Assembly: GCA_002424575.1 (NCBI GenBank)
Contig: DIKN01000031.1
Coordinates: 7,948-13,010 of the forward strand
Direction: 5' to 3'
DNA: 5,063 bases
Source: Acholeplasmataceae bacterium UBA5617
GTDB taxonomy: Bacteria > Bacillota_I > Bacilli_A > Acholeplasmatales > Acholeplasmataceae
The notes below the pieces were generated by a model. It had not been told where the DNA came from, made no database searches, and was given only the letters and a program-made list of their open reading frames with translations. Positions 1 to 5,063 of the stretch are shown here, one piece after another; within the stretch, counting starts at the first letter, position 1; each line of letters opens with the position of its first letter. The translations under genes were made by a program, and so were the position numbers.

Positions 1-1205
1 TTTTTAGCGGGAAAGACGTTCACATATGTGTCTGCAGGAAATAAGAGATCTCCCGTTGAAGCTTTTCTTAAATCGGATTCAAACGCTTGTTGATCAATGT
101 TTTCTTTAAATCCTAGATAGACACTGCCATCCTCTGCAGCATCCAAGATATAATATGACTCATCTTGGGTATAGGTCATACCGAATTTATCCTGAATATA
201 TTCGGTTAAAGGATGGACTTGAAGCGAAAGATTGCCACCATCCATGGTGTCAAGAAAGTCAAAACGTATCGGAAATTGTTTTCCAAAACGACCATGCACA
301 CGATCACCCATGAAAAGACGAGCTCTGAATTGGACAAGGTCTTGTGCAGGGAGTTCAAAAACCGTTTGACCACAACGTGCCATGATGGAGTTTTCTTCTG
401 GTACCCCATCAAAACTCCATGCATAATTCTTTTCTTTGGGATTTAAATGCATGACTTCTTTCATCCATTGTCCACCCCAAACACCGGGATCAAAATAGGG
501 AACCATACGAAATGGGCGATGAATCAATGAATCGATGATCGATTCATACACTTTTTTTGTCATCATTTTGGGATGATCAAGGAGGTTATAATCGATGATG
601 TAATCAACCTTTGGATAGAGAACATCTTTGATTCGATCAGCGACGCGCCATTCGACAAAATAACCCCTTTTATACTTTCGTAAGATATCTTCTTTTGGGT
701 TGTGTTTTCTAAAATTCGAAAAACCTTGACGATAGCGAAGTTGTATTTCCCAGCGCGTCAAGCTGACATGAATCTTGATGTCACCTTCAACGAGAGATGC
801 ACCAAAGCCATAAATCACAACCAATCCAGAATGTTCTTTGATCATTTTCTTCACTGATTCAATCCGATCTGATGGATAAAAATCATCAATGGTATGATGA
901 CTATAAACACCAAATACGCGATCTTGGGTCAGATTTTTTTCAATCATCTGATCGATCACTTCTTCGCTTTTTGCATAATCGTCAATCAACACCACCAATG
1001 CTGGATGGAGTGGATCAATGAGATCACGTCTTAGACGGATTAAATCAATGCCTGGATATGTCTCGAAGGTGATGACACCACTTTTAAGCAATTTCAGCTC
1101 ATCAAGAATAGCTTTTTGAGCATCAAAAAGACCAGTTTGATCTTCCGTGACTGAAATCACGGGCTTTAGATCATAGTCAGATTTAAAGTTTAAGTATCTC
1201 ATCAT
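1..1205 (-). CDS. Long-form class I mannose-6-phosphate isomerase-like protein, 3' end missing
   Basis: An open frame of 401 codons runs off the left edge with no stop. The C-terminal half matches the type I phosphomannose isomerase cupin fold: PYFDPGVWGGQWMKE (residues 236-250), FPIRFDFLDTMDGG (311-324), LSLQVHP (326-332) and DESYYILDA (348-356), then YLGFKE. By analogy with ManA, Q329, H331 and E349 would be three metal ligands; the fourth, a histidine, should lie just past the window edge. Classical ManA (about 315-400 aa) begins near the WGG motif, whereas here about 220 residues precede it, with VVIYGFGASLV (129-139) and TRWEIQLRYR (150-159). I recall this arrangement from family members of about 590 aa, in which the N-terminal part is kinase-like; I see no Walker A P-loop here. 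Likely cytoplasmic, interconverting a sugar phosphate. ATG at 1205 is chosen because AAGGG lies 7 bases upstream; in-frame ATGs at 1223, 1211 and 1202 are alternatives. It overlaps the YesL-like gene by 23 bases. The family call is firm; the exact substrate is not. Confidence 0.88.
   Translation of the reverse strand, partial: MMRYLNFKSDYDLKPVISVTEDQTGLFDAQKAILDELKLLKSGVITFETYPGIDLIRLRRDLIDPLHPALVVLIDDYAKSEEVIDQMIEKNLTQDRVFGVYSHHTIDDFYPSDRIESVKKMIKEHSGLVVIYGFGASLVEGDIKIHVSLTRWEIQLRYRQGFSNFRKHNPKEDILRKYKRGYFVEWRVADRIKDVLYPKVDYIIDYNLLDHPKMMTKKVYESIIDSLIHRPFRMVPYFDPGVWGGQWMKEVMHLNPKEKNYAWSFDGVPEENSIMARCGQTVFELPAQDLVQFRARLFMGDRVHGRFGKQFPIRFDFLDTMDGGNLSLQVHPLTEYIQDKFGMTYTQDESYYILDAAEDGSVYLGFKENIDQQAFESDLRKASTGDLLFPADTYVNVFPAK
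1145..1162 (-). repeat. Perfect 6-bp inverted repeat near the start of the isomerase-like gene
   Basis: CCGTGA and TCACGG flank a 6-base loop at about codons 15-20 of the isomerase-like gene. It could be an mRNA hairpin or a small operator-like dyad, but it is short and lies in coding sequence, so chance is the default explanation. Confidence 0.3.
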
Positions 1206-1809
1206 GTTCATTCCCTTCTTCATCAACCCCTAGAGCAAGCTTGTAGGGATGAAATACTTTTTGTAAATGATAACTTACCAAAACACCATATAAACCGACA
1301 GCAATCAGCAATAGACTGCTATGAATAAACATTAAAAGCAAAACCATCGCAAAACTACCCATCAATTTGATGTTGGTCCATAGATTCATGTTGGCCATAA
1401 GCATAACATTTTTAAACAAATGACTGATATTTTTTGTTTTAAATGTGGCGATGACCGGAAAAATATAGATGGTCATCATCATCCACTCATAGATTGCAAC
1501 GACAGCAAACACTGCTAAAATCGTAGATTCAGTATTGAGGGCATAGTGATACATCATGTAAATCGGTATACCGAAGATCACCAAGATGATCCACACCAGT
1601 GTGCTTTCTTTCCAATTTTCTTTCATACTTTTGATGAAAAGAGGAAACACACTGGTGGGTTCATTGGTTTTTAAGATTTGGGACGCAACGGAAAACATGG
1701 CCGTGGTTGATGCCCCAAAGGTGATTAACAAGCCCAAAAAGCTCGCAAAAAGCCAGAGGATGTTGAGAAAAACAATATCCGTAAACTTCTTAAAGAGCTC
1801 TTTGATCAC
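1183..1809 (-). CDS. YesL/DUF624 family membrane protein
   Basis: This 208-residue protein matches the YesL (DUF624) family in length and layout. It has a short amphipathic N-terminus, a first membrane segment (about 13-31) ending in the family-like TFGASTTAMFSV (30-41), a loop with FIKSMKENWKEST (58-70), then hydrophobic segments at about 71-90, 98-121, 147-163 and 165-185, and a short acidic tail. Members are small integral membrane proteins found repeatedly beside carbohydrate ABC transporters, as with yesL next to yesOPQ in Bacillus subtilis. Their molecular role is unknown, though an accessory part in transporter function or assembly is often supposed. The start is GTG: the in-frame stop of the preceding gene lies two codons upstream, and the next ATG (residue 38) would remove the first membrane segment. 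There is no convincing Shine-Dalgarno sequence, so translation probably depends on the lipoprotein gene 3 bases upstream. Its end overlaps the isomerase-like start. Confidence 0.85.
   Translation of the reverse strand: MIKELFKKFTDIVFLNILWLFASFLGLLITFGASTTAMFSVASQILKTNEPTSVFPLFIKSMKENWKESTLVWIILVIFGIPIYMMYHYALNTESTILAVFAVVAIYEWMMMTIYIFPVIATFKTKNISHLFKNVMLMANMNLWTNIKLMGSFAMVLLLMFIHSSLLLIAVGLYGVLVSYHLQKVFHPYKLALGVDEEGNEHDEILKL
1213..1217 (-). promoter_or_regulatory. Ribosome binding site of the isomerase-like gene
   Basis: The minus strand reads AAGAAGGGAATGAACATGATG. The AAGGG core is 7 bases from the ATG at 1205 but only 1 base from the ATG at 1211, which favours 1205 as the start. The site lies inside the last codons of the YesL-like gene, so ribosomes finishing that gene arrive at this start, as expected for translational coupling. 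Confidence 0.5.
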
Positions 1810-1812
1810 GCT

Positions 1813-2637
1813 TTATTTTTTAATCTTCTTGAATACGAAGAATCCGCCAACACCGACTGCTGCAACGCCGAGAATGACGATGATGAGAAGGGTGACATTG
1901 AAGAATGAACCGCTGACTTCAAAACTGTCTGATTCAACGAAAATCACTTTACCTGTACCAGCACCATCAGCTGCTGTTGGATTGTAGAAACGAAGTTCTT
2001 CAACTTTACCTTCATTGATGGTCACTGAGTAGTTTGCAAGAACAGAGATGTCATTTTTGGTCACGAAACCTGCTAAGTCTGCTTCATCATAAATGGAATT
2101 CCAAATACCATCAATGGCCCAGTCAAGGGATGCATCAACGATTGCTTTGGATTCTTTGAATGTTAATGTCTTTGTGAAACCACCTGATACCACTAATGTT
2201 GGAAGTTCAGATGCATCAAAGTCATCCCAACTTAAGGTTGGTGATAAATTAACGAGAGTTTGATACTTGGTTAAGAAATCATCGAAATCTTTGAATTCAT
2301 AACTCATCGTGAAAATGCGGTGATAACCTTCAACTTTGGCGTCATGAACGGTGATGAAGTCTGGTGCATTTTCTTCTAACCATGTTTGAATGGCAATCAC
2401 ACCACCATCGATGTGCTTGTCATTGAGGACAGCACCTTTACCTTCTGTTCCAGCAGGATCATCAGGGTTGGTGATCGGTGTGGTGGATAGTGTATCATCC
2501 ATAACATCCAAAATAATATAACGTGTACCGGAACCATCGATATTAAAGGTGGTTTCAACGGTGATTTCTCCTGGCCAGCATGCATTTAGAACAAATGCAA
2601 ACGCGAGGAGGACAATCAATGCAAACAACTTTTTCAT
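1813..2637 (-). CDS. Lipoprotein of unknown function with C-terminal membrane anchor
   Basis: I do not recognise a named family with confidence. The 274-residue protein starts with a lipoprotein signal (MKKLF, hydrophobic core, lipobox LNAC with Cys20), so the mature N-terminus should be lipid-modified outside the cell. The exported part (about 21-245) opens with GEITVETTFNIDGSGTRYII (23-42), a beta-rich pattern reminiscent of LppM/DUF3153-type bacterial lipoproteins. It continues with an acidic, Pro/Gly-rich loop (about 55-70) and a mixed segment rich in Asp and Phe. A single hydrophobic helix follows (about 247-269, ending GVGGFFVF), then the basic tail KKIKK, which would lie in the cytoplasm. 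The protein is thus predicted to be held at both ends. It sits between the MalF-type permease (35 bases upstream) and the YesL-like gene (3 bases downstream), so a job connected with sugar uptake or cell-surface sensing is plausible but unproven. The ATG has GGGAG 8 bases upstream. Confidence 0.85.
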   Translation of the reverse strand: MKKLFALIVLLAFAFVLNACWPGEITVETTFNIDGSGTRYIILDVMDDTLSTTPITNPDDPAGTEGKGAVLNDKHIDGGVIAIQTWLEENAPDFITVHDAKVEGYHRIFTMSYEFKDFDDFLTKYQTLVNLSPTLSWDDFDASELPTLVVSGGFTKTLTFKESKAIVDASLDWAIDGIWNSIYDEADLAGFVTKNDISVLANYSVTINEGKVEELRFYNPTAADGAGTGKVIFVESDSFEVSGSFFNVTLLIIVILGVAAVGVGGFFVFKKIKK

Positions 2638-2645
2638 ACTTTTTC

Positions 2646-2650
2646 TCCCT
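2646..2650 (-). promoter_or_regulatory. Ribosome binding site of the doubly anchored lipoprotein gene
   Basis: GGGAG lies 8 bases before the ATG at 2637. It sits in a 35-base purine-rich spacer (2638-2672) that also holds three ATAGAA copies. This is the only spacer in the operon longer than about 11 bases. I see no -10 or -35 promoter elements in it. Confidence 0.6.
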
Positions 2651-2672
2651 TTTCTATTTTTTCTATTTCTAT
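2651..2672 (-). repeat. Three ATAGAA units in the spacer before the lipoprotein gene
   Basis: Immediately after the permease stop codon the minus strand carries ATAGAA twice in direct succession, then after AAA a third ATAGAA, followed by the Shine-Dalgarno site. The A-rich unstructured leader could help ribosome loading or could be a polymerase-slippage relic. It is too short to call a regulatory element. Confidence 0.4.
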
Positions 2673-3590
2673 TTATGCTTCTTCGCCTAAATACACCACA
2701 TACTTATTCAGACGTAATGCAATCATCGTAAAAATCAGCACAATGACAAGTAAAATCCATGCCATGGCTGATGCCATGCCCATCGCTTGGTCAGCGATCA
2801 TTTTGTCAAACATGTAATACGCGTAATAGTACGTCGATCTTGAGGGTCCACCACTCGTCATGATGTAGGCTATCGTGAAGACTTGGAATCCACCGATGAT
2901 CCCCATGATGAAGTTGAAGAAAATCGAAGGTGTCATCAAGGGCAGTGTGATGTATATCGTCTTCTTGATCCAGTTTGCACCATCGATTTCTGCAGACTCA
3001 TAGAGTGACGTTGGAATATCTTGCATCTGTGCAAGATAGATCACCATGGACCCACCTGCAGACCATAAACCCATGATGATTAATGTTATCTTTGATGTTT
3101 CGACAGCTTGATGCCACCTCAAGGGTTCCATGTTGAAGAGTTTGTAGATTGGAGCAAGGATTTCATTGACAATCCCAAAGTTCGGTTGGAACAACCATAA
3201 CCATAGGAGTGTCATCGCAACGATCGATACCACATTCGGTAAATAGAACAAGGTGCGATAGATGCTCATCCCTTTGACCTTATTGTTTAAAAGTAAGGCC
3301 AAGCTGACACCTACAACAATCCCTAGCGGAATTGCAATCGCGACGTGATAAAACGTATTACCTAGACTCTTCCAAAAGAGTGCATCATTGGTAAACAAAA
3401 TCTCATAGTTCGCAAATCCAATGAAGCGAGGGCTTGAGATCATGTCATAATTGGTAAAACTGATGTAAAAAGAGGCAATGATCGGAAACATACCTAAAAC
3501 AATCAAGCCTAAAAGCCATGGGGATGCAAAGAGATACCCCATCAGATTTTCTTGTCTTTTCAGCTTTTGCATCGAGATTGTTTTAGCCAT
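2673..3590 (-). CDS. Carbohydrate ABC transporter permease, MalF/UgpA type
   Basis: This is an inner-membrane subunit of a CUT1-type sugar ABC importer (binding-protein-dependent transport permease family), about 305 residues, the usual length for MalF-type subunits lacking the large periplasmic loop of E. coli MalF. It shows about six membrane segments: near 17-43 (YLFASPWLLGLIVLGMFPII), 80-102, 112-134, 168-190, 222-245 and 273-293. The cytoplasmic EAA loop that docks to the ATPase is clear near 197-218: YESAEIDGANWIKKTIYITL followed by P, with the conserved Ala-Glu-Ile-Asp-Gly-Ala core and Leu-Pro. TSGGP after the fifth segment is also typical. Two adjacent ATGs exist (3593 and 3590). The second is chosen because GAGGTG lies at better spacing; the alternative adds one Met. 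The gene follows the binding-protein gene by about 11 bases. It should pair with the MalG-type permease at the right edge. Substrate not readable. Confidence 0.93.
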   Translation of the reverse strand: MAKTISMQKLKRQENLMGYLFASPWLLGLIVLGMFPIIASFYISFTNYDMISSPRFIGFANYEILFTNDALFWKSLGNTFYHVAIAIPLGIVVGVSLALLLNNKVKGMSIYRTLFYLPNVVSIVAMTLLWLWLFQPNFGIVNEILAPIYKLFNMEPLRWHQAVETSKITLIIMGLWSAGGSMVIYLAQMQDIPTSLYESAEIDGANWIKKTIYITLPLMTPSIFFNFIMGIIGGFQVFTIAYIMTSGGPSRSTYYYAYYMFDKMIADQAMGMASAMAWILLVIVLIFTMIALRLNKYVVYLGEEA

Positions 3591-3594
3591 CATG

Positions 3595-3600
3595 CACCTC
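3595..3600 (-). promoter_or_regulatory. Ribosome binding site of the MalF-type permease
   Basis: GAGGTG begins one base after the binding-protein stop codon. Counting from GAGG, the spacing is 3 bases to the ATG at 3593 and 6 to the ATG at 3590, so the second ATG is the better start. Confidence 0.6.
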
Positions 3601-3601
3601 G

Positions 3602-4906
3602 TTAAGGATTAACTGCGTCATAATTTTGTTTCTTTTGAAGATAGTTTGCCCGCGCTGCAGCTAACGCTTCTGCAGCGGTTTTTGTTCCAGATAATGCTTC
3701 AGTATAATAGGGTTGCCAATCGTTTCCGTGCCAAGATGGTGCATAAGGAATGTAAACTTTATCCACCGCATAATCCACTTCAGCGAGTAGTTTTTCTAAA
3801 ATAGGATTACCTTGAACGTATTCTTCCATCGCAGAGATATGACTCATAATCCATCCATTGACTTGGGCTAAACGTTTTTGAATATCTTTTGACAGTAAGT
3901 ATTTATAAAACAGGAATGCTCCATCGCGTTGGTCATCTTCACCTTTACCATTGTTATACATTTCGATGGAGAATCCACTACCCCAGTTGACGCGACGGCC
4001 ACCGACAGGAATCGGAATGGGTGCTACCCCGTAGTTAAAGGTTGCACCAGCATCTTTAATGACTTGATAAAGTCCATCGACTTCAACGATCATTGCAACG
4101 CGCTGTGAAGCAAAGGGGTTGATACCTAACAATTGATTGCCTTCTCCGAAAGTCGTCAGTTGTGTGCGTGTATATTCACTGTTGAAATTCATGATCCATT
4201 CTAAGACATCGATATGGGCTTGAGTATTTAAGGTAGGCATCTTGTTTTCATCAAAGAAGTCAAGATTATTTTGCCATAACCAACCGTGATAAGTTGCATT
4301 ACCATAGGTGGGATCAAATCCGATGCGTGTGAGCTGTCCACCTTCGAGCTTGTCAAACATCTTGGCAACGGTCTTGAGTTGATCCCACGTTTGTGGGACA
4401 TCAGCTTCGGTTAATCCCTTTTCTGCAAACATGTCTAAGTTGTAATAGAGTACACGTGTGGTTGCAGAAAACGGCATGGCATATAAATCACCTTGATACG
4501 TCGCAAAATCCAATTGACTTTGTCTAAACTCATTGACTTCTAGCGGAGCATCGGTGGTATCAGCATCCATGAGATCGCTGATGTTATAGAGCACACCTGA
4601 TCTTGCACGTGCTTCGACATCATCGATCGTTGATAATCCGATATCAGGTGCTGTGCGCGATGCAACAGCGACGTTGATTTTATCCCAATAATCCCAGAAT
4701 GAAAAACCTGTTCCTCTGACAAAATAGTCATCTTGACTGGCATTGAAGTCATTGATAATACTTCTCATCCCTGAAAATGACGTGGAACCAACCGGTGACA
4801 TGTGCCAGAAATCTATCACCACTTTATCGCCAGTATCCTCACCACCACAAGCGATGAGAACGAGTGAAGTGATGAAAATCATCACGACAAGCATCATTTT
4901 TTTCAT
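3602..4906 (-). CDS. Extracellular sugar-binding lipoprotein of an ABC importer
   Basis: This 434-residue protein is a family-1-type (MalE/UgpB-like) extracellular solute-binding protein, of normal length. It has a lipoprotein signal with lipobox LIAC (17-20; Cys20 lipidated), so it is tethered to the outer face of the membrane. Family hallmarks follow: VVIDFWHMSP (29-38), INDFNASQDD (51-60), a segment with ASRTAPDIGLSTIDD (82-96), LYAMPFSATTRVLYYNLDMF (141-160), PQTWDQL (171-177), ASQRVAMIVEVDG (266-278), APIPIPVGGRRVNWGSGFSI (295-314) and the C-terminal YTEALSGTKTAAEALAAA (401-418). Many exposed aromatics (W34, F70, W71, W74, W211, W308, W392, W397) are the kind used to stack against sugars, but which ones bind cannot be told. 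It delivers substrate to the two flanking permeases. Translation starts at an ATG with a full AGGAGG site. Substrate unknown; an oligosaccharide is likely from the family. Confidence 0.94.
   Translation of the reverse strand: MKKMMLVVMIFITSLVLIACGGEDTGDKVVIDFWHMSPVGSTSFSGMRSIINDFNASQDDYFVRGTGFSFWDYWDKINVAVASRTAPDIGLSTIDDVEARARSGVLYNISDLMDADTTDAPLEVNEFRQSQLDFATYQGDLYAMPFSATTRVLYYNLDMFAEKGLTEADVPQTWDQLKTVAKMFDKLEGGQLTRIGFDPTYGNATYHGWLWQNNLDFFDENKMPTLNTQAHIDVLEWIMNFNSEYTRTQLTTFGEGNQLLGINPFASQRVAMIVEVDGLYQVIKDAGATFNYGVAPIPIPVGGRRVNWGSGFSIEMYNNGKGEDDQRDGAFLFYKYLLSKDIQKRLAQVNGWIMSHISAMEEYVQGNPILEKLLAEVDYAVDKVYIPYAPSWHGNDWQPYYTEALSGTKTAAEALAAARANYLQKKQNYDAVNP
4383..4398 (-). repeat. Perfect 6-bp inverted repeat inside the binding-protein gene
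   Basis: TCCCAC and GTGGGA are separated by 4 bases, so the mRNA could form a small hairpin. It lies in codons for the conserved PQTWDQL motif, so protein constraint may explain the bases. There is no U-run after it, so it is not a terminator. Confidence 0.3.
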
Positions 4907-4912
4907 GGTAAA

Positions 4913-4918
4913 CCTCCT
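4913..4918 (-). promoter_or_regulatory. Strong ribosome binding site of the binding-protein gene
   Basis: A perfect AGGAGG lies 6 bases before the ATG at 4906. Its first two bases are the last two of the TAG stop of the preceding permease gene, so termination and re-initiation are adjacent. It is the strongest site in the window, in keeping with the need for more binding protein than permease. Confidence 0.8.
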
Positions 4919-5063
4919 ATCCTTTTATACCTGTGAAGGTAATCCCTTCAATAAATGATTTCTGTGTAAAGAAGAAAATCACTAACGAAGGTAACATAAT
5001 CAAGATTGCTGCAGCCATCATGAGATCAAAACGGCCACCATATTGCATTTGAAAAGCTCTTAA
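4917..5063 (-). CDS. Carbohydrate ABC transporter permease, MalG type, C-terminal end only
   Basis: Only the last 48 residues and a TAG stop are in the window; the gene enters from the right edge in frame. The fragment reads LRAFQMQYGGRFDLMMAA, then a hydrophobic final membrane segment (AILIMLPSLVIFFF), then QKSFIEGITFTGIKG at the terminus. The ending Q-x-x-F-I-E-G-I-T-x-T-G-I-K-G is the characteristic C-terminus of MalG-type (CUT1) permeases, and the Met-Ala-Ala/Leu-Pro pattern before the last helix is also typical. It is the natural partner of the MalF-type permease further down the operon. The EAA loop that contacts the ATPase would lie outside the window. The stop codon is embedded in the ribosome binding site of the binding-protein gene, 10 bases before its ATG. 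Confidence 0.9.
   Translation of the reverse strand, partial: LRAFQMQYGGRFDLMMAAAILIMLPSLVIFFFTQKSFIEGITFTGIKG

Noticed and set aside
206..446. Short open frames on both strands (72 and 77 codons) near the left end
   Set aside because: They overlap the continuous 401-codon isomerase-like frame, which carries family motifs throughout; these are shadow frames.
1586..1987. Plus-strand open frame of 133 codons
   Set aside because: It lies opposite the YesL-like and lipoprotein genes, both well supported by membrane segments and a lipobox. Its product shows no recognisable domain and it has no clear ribosome binding site.
2638..2672. Possible internal promoter or terminator in the 35-base spacer
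   Set aside because: There is no -35/-10 pair, no stem followed by a U-run, and the spacer is too short; it reads as a leader with a Shine-Dalgarno site.
2397..2731. Short open frames of 60-62 codons on both strands around the lipoprotein start
   Set aside because: They overlap the lipoprotein signal and permease end in other frames and have no domain or supporting context.
4540..4958. Open frames of 70-71 codons over the binding-protein start
   Set aside because: Both are shadows of the binding-protein gene and the end of the MalG-type permease.
1..5063. CRISPR array, insertion sequence, tRNA/rRNA gene, or defence system
   Set aside because: Coding sequence on one strand fills nearly the whole window and all of it is assigned; no spaced direct repeats, transposase motifs or RNA gene structures were seen.
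1..5063. Alternative genetic code with TGA as tryptophan
   Set aside because: Tryptophan positions in the six genes use TGG and no in-frame TGA is found, so the standard code explains everything.

Overview
The window holds six genes, all on the minus strand and packed tightly enough to be one transcription unit read from right to left. In transcription order they are: the C-terminus of a MalG-type sugar ABC permease (cut by the right edge), a family-1-type extracellular sugar-binding lipoprotein, a MalF-type permease, a lipoprotein of unknown function with a second C-terminal membrane anchor, a YesL/DUF624 membrane protein, and a long class I mannose-6-phosphate isomerase-like enzyme (cut by the left edge). 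Spacers are 10, 8-11, 35 and 3 bases, and the last junction is an overlap of about 23 bases. No non-coding stretch exceeds about 40 bases, and I see no promoter, terminator, RNA gene, mobile element or CRISPR array. The promoter must lie to the right of the window and the terminator to the left.

The organism looks like a moderately AT-rich Bacillota or Mycoplasmatota-type bacterium. Signs are the short lysine-started lipoprotein signals with a cysteine at residue 20, good Shine-Dalgarno sites (AGGAGG, GAGGTG), mostly TAA stops, and a lone membrane-anchored binding protein in place of a periplasmic one. Tryptophan is encoded by TGG and no in-frame TGA occurs in any of the six genes, so the standard code is used and a typical Mycoplasma or Spiroplasma is unlikely. 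Acholeplasma- or Izemoplasma-like lineages, or another low-GC Bacillota, fit, but this is inference.

The functional picture is carbohydrate uptake plus first-step metabolism. The lipoprotein captures a sugar or oligosaccharide, the two permeases form the membrane channel, and the isomerase-like enzyme probably interconverts a phosphorylated aldose and ketose (mannose-6-P to fructose-6-P in the classical family). No ATPase subunit is visible, so one must come from outside the window, either further along the operon or as a shared MsmX-type protein. YesL-family proteins are recurrent companions of such sugar transporters. The substrate cannot be read from sequence alone; the isomerase hints at mannose-containing or related sugars.

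The region is mostly a recognisable sugar-utilisation operon and not an evidently new defence or mobile system. The least explained element is the doubly anchored lipoprotein between the transporter and YesL. The permease-binding protein-permease gene order is also unusual, and the isomerase-like protein carries an extra N-terminal domain of roughly 220 residues.
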